64,000 nt of DNA from Pontibacter sp. FD36 (GTDB lineage: Bacteria > Bacteroidota > Bacteroidia > Cytophagales > Hymenobacteraceae), in NCBI RefSeq assembly GCF_015686655.1, contig NZ_JADPMP010000005.1, forward strand, positions 62,001 through 126,000, written 5' to 3'. The number at the start of each line of letters is the position of its first letter. Within the stretch, counting starts at the first letter, position 1. The notes under the pieces are model-generated. The model had not been told where the DNA came from. It was given only the letters and a program-made list of their open reading frames with translations, and made no database searches. Positions 34,276-42,135 of this stretch are shown here, one piece after another. Position numbers and translations under genes: made by a program.

Positions 34276-36768
34276 TTAAGCACTTACTTCTTCAGGTAAT
34301 TCGTCTTGTAATTTCAACTTCAGCTGGTTCAGGTCAAGCTCCTCGTCCTCGTGCTCCAGATAGAACTCGTCGTAGTGCTCTATCAGGGCGTATGGGTCAC
34401 GCTTGTACTTGCCGCTATCAAAGCTCATCAGCAAAGTTGGCAATATAATCAGGTTTGTGAATAATGCAATCAATAAACTCACCGACATCAGCACGCCTAG
34501 GGCCTTGGTTCCGCCAAATTCGGAGAAAGCGAAGATCACAAAACCGAAGAACAGGATGATGGACGTGTAAATCATACTCGTGCCCGCTTCCGTCAAACTG
34601 GTCGTGATTGCGCGACTTACGTGGAACCCGTTGCTCAGCAATTCGCTGCGGTACTTGGCCAGAAAGTGAATCGAGTCGTCGATGGCTATACCTAGCGCAA
34701 TACTGAAAATCAGCGCTGTGCTCGGCTTTAGCGGTATGTTGAAAACCCCCATCAGTCCGCCTGCAATCAAAAGCGGTATCATGTTGGGAATCACCGAAAT
34801 AATCACTACCCTCGCCGACTTAAACAACAAAGCGATGACAATAGTTACCAACACAAAGGCCAGCACTAGGCTCGAGCGCAGGTTGTTGATTAAGTATTCG
34901 TTTCCTTTGATGAACAGGAGCGTCGTTCCCGTCAGGCTCACCTTGGTTTCGGCGCCCGTCTCGTCGCGGGTAAAGGTCATGGTGTTGCCCTCCTCCGTCA
35001 CGGTCACGCCCTCGCCACCGTAGATGTCGCGCAGTTCGGGTTTTATTTTGCTGATGATAAGCGTGTCGAGCTCTCGGGAGCCCGCGTCGGCTACTTTCAG
35101 CGAGATACGGGCCGTCTGACCAGTGCTGTCTACGAACGAGCGCAAGAGTCGCTGGTTGTCGCCACCATCTTGCTTGGCCAGGTAGCTGAACACAAAGTTG
35201 CGCTCCGTGTTGTCAGGCAAGCGGTACGAGCCTGGGTCCCCTTCGTAGAACGCCTGCGTTGCTGTCTTCACCAGCCCCACGATGGAGATGGGCGCTGACA
35301 GGATAGGCTGCGTGCGCAGGAAGTCTTCGAGCTGGTTGAGTTTGTTCAGGTTCGGCAGCCGCATCACGCCTTGCTTTATACCTGTGTCCACGATAATCTC
35401 GAGTGGCATGACCCCGCTGAAGTGGTGCTCAAAGAAAGCCAAGTCCGCATTCACGCTACTCTCCTCGGGCAGGTCATCGACCATGTACGAAACCGTCTTC
35501 ACCTTGTAGATACCCCAGAACGAAGCGGCCAGCGCCACAATGGTAAAGAAGTAAACTAGGTGCCGCTTATGGTGCACCAGATGGTCTAGAAACTCCAGAA
35601 ACTTGTTGAGTGGCTTGGCGTCGAGGTGCCGCAGCTGCCGTGGCGTAGGCGGCGGCAGGTACGAGAATACCACCGGTATTAGCACAATGCTGATGATGTA
35701 CGTTACGAAGATGTTGATACCCGCCACAACACCGAATTCATACAGTATGGCCACATGTGTGAAGGTGAACACGATAAAGCCGATGGCCGTGGTGGTGTTC
35801 GTCACCAAGTTCACTACACCGATCTTGCTAATCACCCGCGCCAACGCCATGATTTTGTTGCCATGTCGGCGGTAGTCGTAGTGGTAGCGGGTAAGGAGGT
35901 AGGTCGTATTCGGTATACCTATCACGACCAGAATGGCAGGTATAAGCCCCGTGAGAAGCGATATTTTGTAATCAAGCATAGCCAGTGTGCCGAGCACCCA
36001 CACTACCACCATGCTAATCATCAGGAGCGGGAAGATTACGGCGTAGAACGAGCGGAAAAAGATGAAGAGCGTAATGCCTGTCACGAGCAAGGCCAGAATC
36101 AGGAACATCTTCATCTCGGCGGCTACCTTGGTCGTCATGACCGCCCGTACGAATGGCAGTCCCGCATAATGCAGCTTTATACCTGTATCCTTGGCAAAGG
36201 CCTCGGTATGGGCCATCACATCGTCCATCACCTTTACCCGACGTGCCGAGTTCAGATAGTCAGGGCCAACGGTAACGGCCAGCAAAGTAGCGCCTGTCTT
36301 CTTGTTGATGATTTGCCCGTCGTAGAAGCCCTGATTTCGCACCACCCGCAGCATACTGTCGAGTTGTGTCTGCGTCTGGGGCATGGGGTTGAAAATCGGC
36401 GCCGTAGTGAATTTGCGGTCAGCGGTGTCTTTTACAACCTGAATCAGATTCGGCAGCGAGATAACGGCTTTCACACCATCTACCGTGTTCAGCTGGTCTG
36501 ACAGGCTTTTGAGCTCGCGGAAGTTATCGAGTTTGTAGGCCTTGGGGCTTTGCATGCCCACTACCAGAATGTTGCCATCCTCACCAAAGGTCTCCTTGAA
36601 TCGCTGGAAGTACACCATGTCGGGGTCGTCGGGCGACACGACATTGGCGAAATCGTACGACATCTCTGCGTCTTTGGCCTTGTAGCCCATAAACGCAGTA
36701 AGCAACGCTAACAGGATAAGGAGCCTCAGCCTGTTTTTGATTATGAAAATGGCAATCTTATTCCACAT
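34276..36768 (-). CDS. MMPL/RND-family membrane exporter
   Basis: About 830 aa from ATG 36768 (a TTG three codons upstream was rejected). Twelve-helix RND layout of two repeats: helix 1 at about 6-25, a large periplasmic loop (about 40-215), helices 2-6 (about 220-385), helix 7 near 415, a second loop (about 435-640) and helices 8-12 (about 640-790). The second-half D-D-S motif (ALGIAIDDSIHFL) is the usual RND proton-relay area. The family exports lipids, hopanoids or drugs; the cargo is unknown. The stop is 1 bp from the ileS start. Confidence 0.88.
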   Translation of the reverse strand: MWNKIAIFIIKNRLRLLILLALLTAFMGYKAKDAEMSYDFANVVSPDDPDMVYFQRFKETFGEDGNILVVGMQSPKAYKLDNFRELKSLSDQLNTVDGVKAVISLPNLIQVVKDTADRKFTTAPIFNPMPQTQTQLDSMLRVVRNQGFYDGQIINKKTGATLLAVTVGPDYLNSARRVKVMDDVMAHTEAFAKDTGIKLHYAGLPFVRAVMTTKVAAEMKMFLILALLVTGITLFIFFRSFYAVIFPLLMISMVVVWVLGTLAMLDYKISLLTGLIPAILVVIGIPNTTYLLTRYHYDYRRHGNKIMALARVISKIGVVNLVTNTTTAIGFIVFTFTHVAILYEFGVVAGINIFVTYIISIVLIPVVFSYLPPPTPRQLRHLDAKPLNKFLEFLDHLVHHKRHLVYFFTIVALAASFWGIYKVKTVSYMVDDLPEESSVNADLAFFEHHFSGVMPLEIIVDTGIKQGVMRLPNLNKLNQLEDFLRTQPILSAPISIVGLVKTATQAFYEGDPGSYRLPDNTERNFVFSYLAKQDGGDNQRLLRSFVDSTGQTARISLKVADAGSRELDTLIISKIKPELRDIYGGEGVTVTEEGNTMTFTRDETGAETKVSLTGTTLLFIKGNEYLINNLRSSLVLAFVLVTIVIALLFKSARVVIISVIPNMIPLLIAGGLMGVFNIPLKPSTALIFSIALGIAIDDSIHFLAKYRSELLSNGFHVSRAITTSLTEAGTSMIYTSIILFFGFVIFAFSEFGGTKALGVLMSVSLLIALFTNLIILPTLLMSFDSGKYKRDPYALIEHYDEFYLEHEDEELDLNQLKLKLQDELPEEVSA

Positions 36769-36929
36769 GGTACCCAATAATGCGGCAAAGGTACGGAATT
36801 TTAATTTTTCGGGGGACTTCGATTAGGGCTGTATGGCCCCTAGTACTTGATTGTTAGGATTAAATAGCATGTGCAGGTATAAAAAGCAAATCACGACCAA
36901 ACAGAAAGTTCGCTTCACTCTAGCAAATC

Positions 36930-37097
36930 CTCCCCTTGACGGTAAGGTCGTTTCATTCAATCTATTTTTGTCATTCTGAAAGAATCTTTTTCGCAGGTAG
37001 CATAGGCTTATCACCCCTCTAACCAAGTTTCTTAACAGAATGACAGTGATTTATGAGTAAGCTTTTTTGAATGAAACAGCCCTACCCTTGAGGGGAG
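36930..37097. repeat. MITE-like inverted-repeat element
   Basis: About 168 bp framed by 31-bp imperfect inverted arms (36930-36960 and 37067-37097) sharing CTCCCCTTGA...GTTTCATTCAA and its complement. Inside is a nested pair TGTCATTCTG (36969-36978) and CAGAATGACA (37036-37045), a word familiar from dispersed intergenic repeats of Bacteroidota. No transposase. It could fold into a long hairpin, or be a small non-autonomous element. Confidence 0.5.
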
Positions 37098-37227
37098 CGC
37101 AGAGTGGTGTTTCAAGTATGGGGAAATGCAAACAGGCCAACTAAGCGCGTTTAAAGACCGAATCAGCACCCCTATTGACTACGGACGCAAGTTTCGAACT
37201 CCAGTTCTCACTTGTCCTTAAGGGGAT

Positions 37228-37282
37228 ACATAAAGAATCAAAAGCCCCTGCTTATCTGGCAGGGGCTTTTGATTCTTTATGT
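37228..37282 (-). terminator. Long perfect hairpin (24-bp stem) after the 53-residue gene
   Basis: Arms 37228-37251 and 37259-37282 are perfectly complementary over 24 bp with a 7-base loop. The GC-rich core AGCCCCTGC/GCAGGGGCT and following TTTT on the minus strand make it an intrinsic terminator for the small gene at 37292-37453. Its length is well beyond a normal terminator. Confidence 0.85.
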
Positions 37283-37291
37283 AGATGTAAA

Positions 37292-37453
37292 TTATTTCTT
37301 TTTACTGGAGCTTGATGACGAGCTAGAAGACTTGCTTTCAGGTACACAATTCGGCACCTGTTTGCCATCCTTTTCCTTCATCCCCACTTGTTCGTAGCCT
37401 TTCCAACATGGGTCTTTTTCAGAGCTGTTCTTCGATTTTGATGTATTTGCCAT
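37292..37453 (-). CDS. Small basic/serine-rich protein with CW..GYEQVGMK...VPNC motif
   Basis: A 53-codon gene: N-terminal MANTSKSKNSSEKD, a central motif CWKGYEQVGMK, then KDGKQVPNCVP, and a low-complexity tail of nine serines and three lysines. The C-W-x-G-Y...G-M-K...G-K-x-V-P-N-C pattern recurs in small Bacteroidota proteins and at the ends of some phage structural proteins, with two cysteines that could form a disulfide or metal site. It has its own strong terminator, supporting a real transcript. Function unknown. Confidence 0.75.
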   Translation of the reverse strand: MANTSKSKNSSEKDPCWKGYEQVGMKEKDGKQVPNCVPESKSSSSSSSSSKKK

Positions 37454-37842
37454 AGCTTTTGGTTTAATGGTACATACGTGTATAACTCCTGGTTTGCCTC
37501 CTTTGTTTTGTATTGAGCGTTAGTCTCCTACAGGTTTATACACGCTGTCTTTTGCACATTCATTAGTTATAGATTTTCACATCTGCTATACCTAAAAAAC
37601 CTTGCAGCCAGTCATAATAATCTTTTCAGCTATATCTGCGTGCATAAATTGCAACACATTAGAATACTTCTCGCTGATTATCAATTCACTAATTTCAAAA
37701 TTCTTACTTTCTTAAGACCATTTTTCCACATGAAACATGGCTTTGTTTAACATAAAAATAGCACTTCCATGCATTTTAGGACAAATATGGACCAAAACAA
37801 GATATAGATTACAAATACCAAATATGTATATCTTCAAAACAA
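37454..37842. other. AT-rich gene-free stretch
   Basis: Nearly 400 bp with no supportable gene on either strand, presumably holding the promoter of the 53-residue gene. An open frame starting at 37737 runs antisense into glyS and has no protein-like features. Confidence 0.4.
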
Positions 37843-37874
37843 AACAGCCTGTAACACTTAAGTCACAGGCTGTT
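37843..37874 (-). terminator. Terminator of glyS
   Basis: AACAGCCTGT ... ACAGGCTGTT, a 10-bp stem with a 12-base loop and a T-rich end on the minus strand, about 28 bp after the glyS stop. Confidence 0.8.
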
Positions 37875-37901
37875 CTGATTACTGAGTGCTATACCTATAC
37901 C

Positions 37902-39404
37902 TTAGGAAAGCTTCTCAAATATGCTCTTAAAGTTAACGGCTTTGTCTATGTAACTATGCAACTCACTGATTGGCATGCGCACTTGCTCACGTGAGTCACG
38001 GTCTCGAACGGTTACTGTGTTGTCCTCCAGCGTCTGGTGGTCTACAGCGATACAGAATGGGGTACCGATTAGGTCCTGACGGGTATAGCGCTTGCCGATG
38101 GAGTCACGCTCTTCGTAGATCATGTTGAAGTCATAGCGCAACGAGTTGAAGATCTCGGTCGCTTTCTCTGGCAGACCGTCTTTCTTTGTCAGTGGCAAAA
38201 TAGCGGCTTTCACAGGAGCAAGTGCCGGATGGAATTTCAGGAAGGTACGGCTCTTGGTGGAGTCGCCTTCGGTGATTTCCTCTTCGGTATAAGCACTGCA
38301 CAGAGTCATCAGGAACAGGCGGTCGGCGCCTACCGATGTCTCCACCACATAAGGGATGTAGTTGCCGTATGGTTTGCCGTCCTCGTTCAGGTCGTTGTCG
38401 AAGTACTGCATTTTCTTACGGCTCAGCTCTTGGTGCTGCGTCAGGTCAAAGTCGGTACGGGAGTGTATACCCTCAACTTCCTTGAAACCGAACGGAAACT
38501 TGAACTCGATGTCCACGGCGGCGTTGGCGTAGTGGGCCAGCTTTTCGTGGTCGTGGTAACGGAGGCTGTCGGCAGGTATACCGATAGCTTGGTGCCATTT
38601 CTTGCGGTTCTCTTTCCAGGTGTTGTACCACTCCATCTCCGTGCCAGGGCGCACGAAGAACTGCATTTCCATCTGCTCAAACTCCCGCATACGGAAAATG
38701 AACTGACGCGCCACAATCTCGTTACGGAAAGCCTTACCGATCTGCGCGATACCAAATGGTACCTTCATGCGGCCGGTCTTCTGCACATTGAGGAAGTTCA
38801 CGAATATACCCTGTGCCGTTTCAGGACGCAGGTAAATGGTGCTTGAATCTTCGGCCACAGAACCTACTTGCGTCGAGAACATCAGGTTGAACTGACGTAC
38901 CTCAGTCCAGTTGGTAGTACCGGAGATCGGGCATTTAATGTCTTCACGGATGATCAACTCACGTACCGCGTCAAGCTCTTCAGCACCGAGCAGCTTGCCC
39001 ATTTCCACGAGCAGTTCGCTGGCTTTGTCGTAGTGGCCATCGGCTTCGTACTGGGCAGCTTTCTCTTCGATCAGCACGTCGGCGCGGTAGCGCTTCTTCG
39101 AGTCCTTGTTGTCAATCATCGGGTCGTTGAAGCTGTCGATGTGGCCCGAGGCTTTCCAGGTGAGCGGGTGCATGAAAATGGCGGCGTCTATACCTACCAC
39201 GTTCTGGTGCAGCTGCGTCATGGACTTCCACCACAGGTTTTTGAGGTTGTTCTTCAGCTCTACGCCCATCTGGCCGTAATCGTACACGGCTTGCAGACCA
39301 TCGTAAATCTCGCTTGACGGAAATACGAAACCGTACTCCTTTGCGTGCGAGATGATATCTTTTAATTGTGCGTTTTCTACAGGGGTTTTCTCTTGTGTCG
39401 CCAT
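37902..39404 (-). CDS. glyS: Glycyl-tRNA synthetase (single-subunit, eukaryotic-like type)
   Basis: A 500-residue class II synthetase of the alpha2 dimer kind, not the alpha2beta2 kind. Motif 2 area GIAQIGKAFRNEIVARQFIFRMREFEQMEMQFF (from about residue 216) is intact, as is motif 3 near GADRLFLM (about 366). The N-terminus begins with the DIISHAKEYGFVFPSSEIY pattern typical of glycyl enzymes. The C-terminal anticodon domain spans about 390-500. Gene symbols vary (glyS or glyQS). Confidence 0.94.
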   Translation of the reverse strand: MATQEKTPVENAQLKDIISHAKEYGFVFPSSEIYDGLQAVYDYGQMGVELKNNLKNLWWKSMTQLHQNVVGIDAAIFMHPLTWKASGHIDSFNDPMIDNKDSKKRYRADVLIEEKAAQYEADGHYDKASELLVEMGKLLGAEELDAVRELIIREDIKCPISGTTNWTEVRQFNLMFSTQVGSVAEDSSTIYLRPETAQGIFVNFLNVQKTGRMKVPFGIAQIGKAFRNEIVARQFIFRMREFEQMEMQFFVRPGTEMEWYNTWKENRKKWHQAIGIPADSLRYHDHEKLAHYANAAVDIEFKFPFGFKEVEGIHSRTDFDLTQHQELSRKKMQYFDNDLNEDGKPYGNYIPYVVETSVGADRLFLMTLCSAYTEEEITEGDSTKSRTFLKFHPALAPVKAAILPLTKKDGLPEKATEIFNSLRYDFNMIYEERDSIGKRYTRQDLIGTPFCIAVDHQTLEDNTVTVRDRDSREQVRMPISELHSYIDKAVNFKSIFEKLS

Positions 39405-39632
39405 GCTGCAAAGATAGAAGATTCAGGTGTGATTATGCCATACGGGATTTATAGTTTTTTATCTATACCATTTGGCACTGTACCCATTCATGCTTAGCCA
39501 TTTACAACTCTACACTGCCAAATAGGTATAAGGGTGCATCTGTTAATAATTTCTTAACATTGGATAACCAGACTACTCGCCTATTTTATGGTAACTTGCG
39601 TCGTTTTTTAAAAACTCACCCAATTCTTTAAA

Positions 39633-40769
39633 ATGGCTAAGACTAAAAAGGGTAAAAAACCAGTTGTACCCACCCAGCCTTACAAGTTCAGAAAGCGCTT
39701 CAGTTTGCTGGACGTTCTGTTTCAAAAGGAGAAGAAATTCCTCTATTTCATTGCCTTCTCTTTCATTGTTGCCGGTATTGTTTATCCGTATGCATCCATT
39801 GCGATGTGGGTAGGCTTCCTGTTTGCCGCTTACTCAGCTATCGCGAACGACAGTATCCAGACCATCGGTACTTTTATCGTATCCAACGAAAAGCGGGCCT
39901 GGTACTGGCAGTGGCTCTTTATGGGCACTATATTCCTGGGTACTGTATTCTATAGCTGGTACATGTTCAACGGCGACGTAACCTATCAGCGTCTCTCCTC
40001 CAAAGGTTTTGACCAGACACCGGACAATTTCGTGTTCTTGCAGCTGGCTGCTCCAATCATCCTTTTGCTTCTTACCCGCTTCCGTATACCTGTCTCCACC
40101 ACCTTCATGCTCCTGAGCGTGTTCACTGTTAGCTCAGGTGCCATTGTGGGCATGATAGAAAAAAGTTTACTGGGTTATGTGGCTGCCTTTGGTACGGCAC
40201 TTCTCCTATACCTTGCACTCTCAAAAGTTATCAAGCGCTTTGTTAAGGGCGAGGCCCATAGCTTCTGGACGGTGGCTCAGTGGGTTGTTTCAGGTTTCCT
40301 ATGGCACACATGGCTGGCCCAAGACTTGGCTAACGTGGCTGTATACCTGCCACGCTCGCTCAACATCTGGGAGTTCGTCGCTTTCGCTGGTTTTATATTC
40401 CTGGGTATGGGCTTCCTTTTCTTCAAGAAAGGTGAGAAAATTCAGGAGATCATCAACGAGAAATCGGATGTGCGTGATGTGCGCAGTGCCACCATTATTG
40501 ACCTGATCTACGCTATTATCCTTTACTTCTTCAAAGAACTCAACAACATGCCTATGAGTACCACCTGGGTGTTCATCGGTTTGCTGGCAGGCCGTGAGCT
40601 GGGTATGCGGATCAGGGCGCAGGAAGGTGGCGCCAAACTGGCCAAAACTTTCAGCCTCATCGGCAAGGACATCCTTTCTGTAACGATCGGTTTGGTTATC
40701 TCGGTTATCATGGCAATCGCCATTAACCCGGTTATCCAACAAGAGATCATGAATTTCTTCTTCGAATAG
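39633..40769 (+). CDS. Divergent PiT-like inorganic anion permease
   Basis: A 378-residue membrane protein of about ten helices after a lysine-rich N-terminus. Two P-x-S-T-T motifs, RIPVSTTFML and NMPMSTTWVF, and an AIANDSIQTIGTFI segment mirror the duplicated signatures of PiT phosphate permeases (P-x-S-T-T and N-D). The rest is divergent, and the second N-D repeat is not obvious. Such proteins are often left as hypothetical in this phylum. Phosphate or sulfate transport is an inference; no phosphate-regulon gene is nearby. Confidence 0.65.
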   Translation: MAKTKKGKKPVVPTQPYKFRKRFSLLDVLFQKEKKFLYFIAFSFIVAGIVYPYASIAMWVGFLFAAYSAIANDSIQTIGTFIVSNEKRAWYWQWLFMGTIFLGTVFYSWYMFNGDVTYQRLSSKGFDQTPDNFVFLQLAAPIILLLLTRFRIPVSTTFMLLSVFTVSSGAIVGMIEKSLLGYVAAFGTALLLYLALSKVIKRFVKGEAHSFWTVAQWVVSGFLWHTWLAQDLANVAVYLPRSLNIWEFVAFAGFIFLGMGFLFFKKGEKIQEIINEKSDVRDVRSATIIDLIYAIILYFFKELNNMPMSTTWVFIGLLAGRELGMRIRAQEGGAKLAKTFSLIGKDILSVTIGLVISVIMAIAINPVIQQEIMNFFFE

Positions 40770-40788
40770 TTTATACCTATTTCGATAA

Positions 40789-40825
40789 AGAAAGGGCCCG
40801 GCATCAGTCGGGCCCTTTCTGTTTT
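40789..40825. terminator. Bidirectional terminator after the PiT-like gene
   Basis: AGAAAGGGCCCG ... CGGGCCCTTTCT, a 12-bp perfect stem followed by GTTTT. Confidence 0.85.
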
Positions 40826-41020
40826 AGAACTGTTCTGTTTTGTGGATGGTCTTTTGCAAAAATAGTCTTTCTATACCTGCAGAGACCGTTGTCTGTCACA
40901 TTTTCCACAGTCGCTATGTAGATGCCGTGAAAGTTAAAACAGGTATAGCTACACTCTGAGCTACCCTTTAAACTGATGGTTTAATCATACATTATGCTTA
41001 GCCTCTCTTGCAGAAAGAGC

Positions 41021-41056
41021 AAAAAAAAATCCCGGCTCCTTTGCAGAAACCGGGAT
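41021..41056 (-). terminator. Terminator of the acidic BamE-like gene
   Basis: ATCCCGG ... CCGGGAT with an uninterrupted run of nine T on the minus strand, about 20 bp after the stop at 41078. Confidence 0.85.
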
Positions 41057-41077
41057 CTATGTAGAAATACTGTTTCC

Positions 41078-41536
41078 TTATTTCTCTGGCCAAACGACTT
41101 CCAGGTTGTCGTTGATGAACACCCCAAAGTTCACGGCGATCAGCTGGTCTTCGTCGAAGTACAGGTCGATCATTTCCTTTTCGTAAGAAATGCGGGTCTC
41201 ACCTGTCTCCATTTCTTCTTCTTCTATATCCTCGTACCCGTGATCTGCGAAAAGCCGTTTCAGTTGCTCCTGGCTCATTTCGAAAATACGCTCTTCCCAA
41301 AGCTTTACCTCGCGGTTGGCTGTTTCGATACAGCTTAGTTTGTAATCATCTTCTTTGTCGAAGTATAGCGAATAGCCCTCCTCCCAGTAGTTCCAGGCCT
41401 GATGCTCAAACTCATCTTCTTCATCAGACTCTTCAATCTCTTCAGGTTCGCCTAGTAGTTGCTCTACTTCTTCCATTGTAAGGCCAAACTTGATCTTCCC
41501 AAGCCCTTTGCCTAACCTGATTTCTTTGTTAACCAT
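41078..41536 (-). CDS. Acidic hypothetical protein with BamE/SmpA-like N-terminus
   Basis: A 152-residue soluble, very acidic protein (EEIEESDEEDEFE, EDIEEEEME). The N-terminal pattern GKIKFGLTMEEVEQLLGEP resembles the helix-turn of BamE/SmpA-like domains (GMT..EV...LG.P). It has no signal peptide or lipobox, so it is probably cytoplasmic and not the outer-membrane BamE. Function unknown; monocistronic with a clear terminator. Confidence 0.65.
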   Translation of the reverse strand: MVNKEIRLGKGLGKIKFGLTMEEVEQLLGEPEEIEESDEEDEFEHQAWNYWEEGYSLYFDKEDDYKLSCIETANREVKLWEERIFEMSQEQLKRLFADHGYEDIEEEEMETGETRISYEKEMIDLYFDEDQLIAVNFGVFINDNLEVVWPEK

Positions 41537-41628
41537 GTTGCTCTCTCGTTTTATCTTGTATGCAAAGATATGTGATTTACTAATTTCGGAATTAAAAGGT
41601 TAATTGATACAATGAACAATTCATTTTT

Positions 41629-42135
41629 TTAAGATTCGTATTTCGACCTGAATTCGGCCATCAACTTTTTATACGTATCATTTTCCTTTGCCTCATCCCA
41701 TTTTTCTTTGAAAATGCGTGCCGACTCCGCCTTCACCGGATCAGGGTCCAGCGGTAACTGATCACGGCCATGAGCGCCGCTCTGTCCTTTTTTATCATCC
41801 GGTACGGGGCCCTTATACTTCTGACCCGTGCGGTGGTTCGCATAGCGGCGTGAGCGGGTATAGCCCATCTGCAAAAACTTGCGCGCCATATCAGCGCCTA
41901 CAAAGTCGTTCTGACGAAGGTAATCCAAAAACAACCCATAGATATACTCCGATGACTCTTGTGCGATCTCGGGCGTCTTAAAGCGCCAATGTGGTAATAT
42001 CTCCGACTTATACGGTTCCACCAGCAACACACCCTGCTCACCTTTCCCTATACGGTACAGCTCCGGATTTTTTCTAAAATCCGTTTTCTTGAAATCCAGT
42101 TCATAGTTAAAAGCCTTCGATTTCTCTTGGTTCAT
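41629..42135 (-). CDS. DUF4385 family protein
   Basis: 168 aa from ATG 42135, chosen because the longer frame from 42249 begins with 38 residues that are antiporter sequence read in another frame. Family pattern: FNYELDFKKTDFRKNPELYRIGKGEQGVLLVEPYKSEILPHWRFK, then ARKFLQMGYTRSRRYANH and the C-terminal FKEKWDEAKEN...YKKLMAEFRSKY. Residues before the stop of the antiporter overlap by 29 bp, suggesting coupling. Function unknown; family proteins occur in bacteria and phages. Confidence 0.8.
   Translation of the reverse strand: MNQEKSKAFNYELDFKKTDFRKNPELYRIGKGEQGVLLVEPYKSEILPHWRFKTPEIAQESSEYIYGLFLDYLRQNDFVGADMARKFLQMGYTRSRRYANHRTGQKYKGPVPDDKKGQSGAHGRDQLPLDPDPVKAESARIFKEKWDEAKENDTYKKLMAEFRSKYES

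Noticed and set aside
36823..37026. 67-codon ORF on the minus strand
   Set aside because: It lies across the MITE-like repeat, has no protein-like composition, and no neighbours or start signals support it.
37723..37738. parS-like TTTTCCACATGAAACA
   Set aside because: Only 14 of 16 positions match and one is in the central CACGTG core, so chance is likely.
37737..37994. 85-codon plus-strand ORF
   Set aside because: It runs into glyS on the opposite strand, covers the glyS terminator and lacks any recognised motif.
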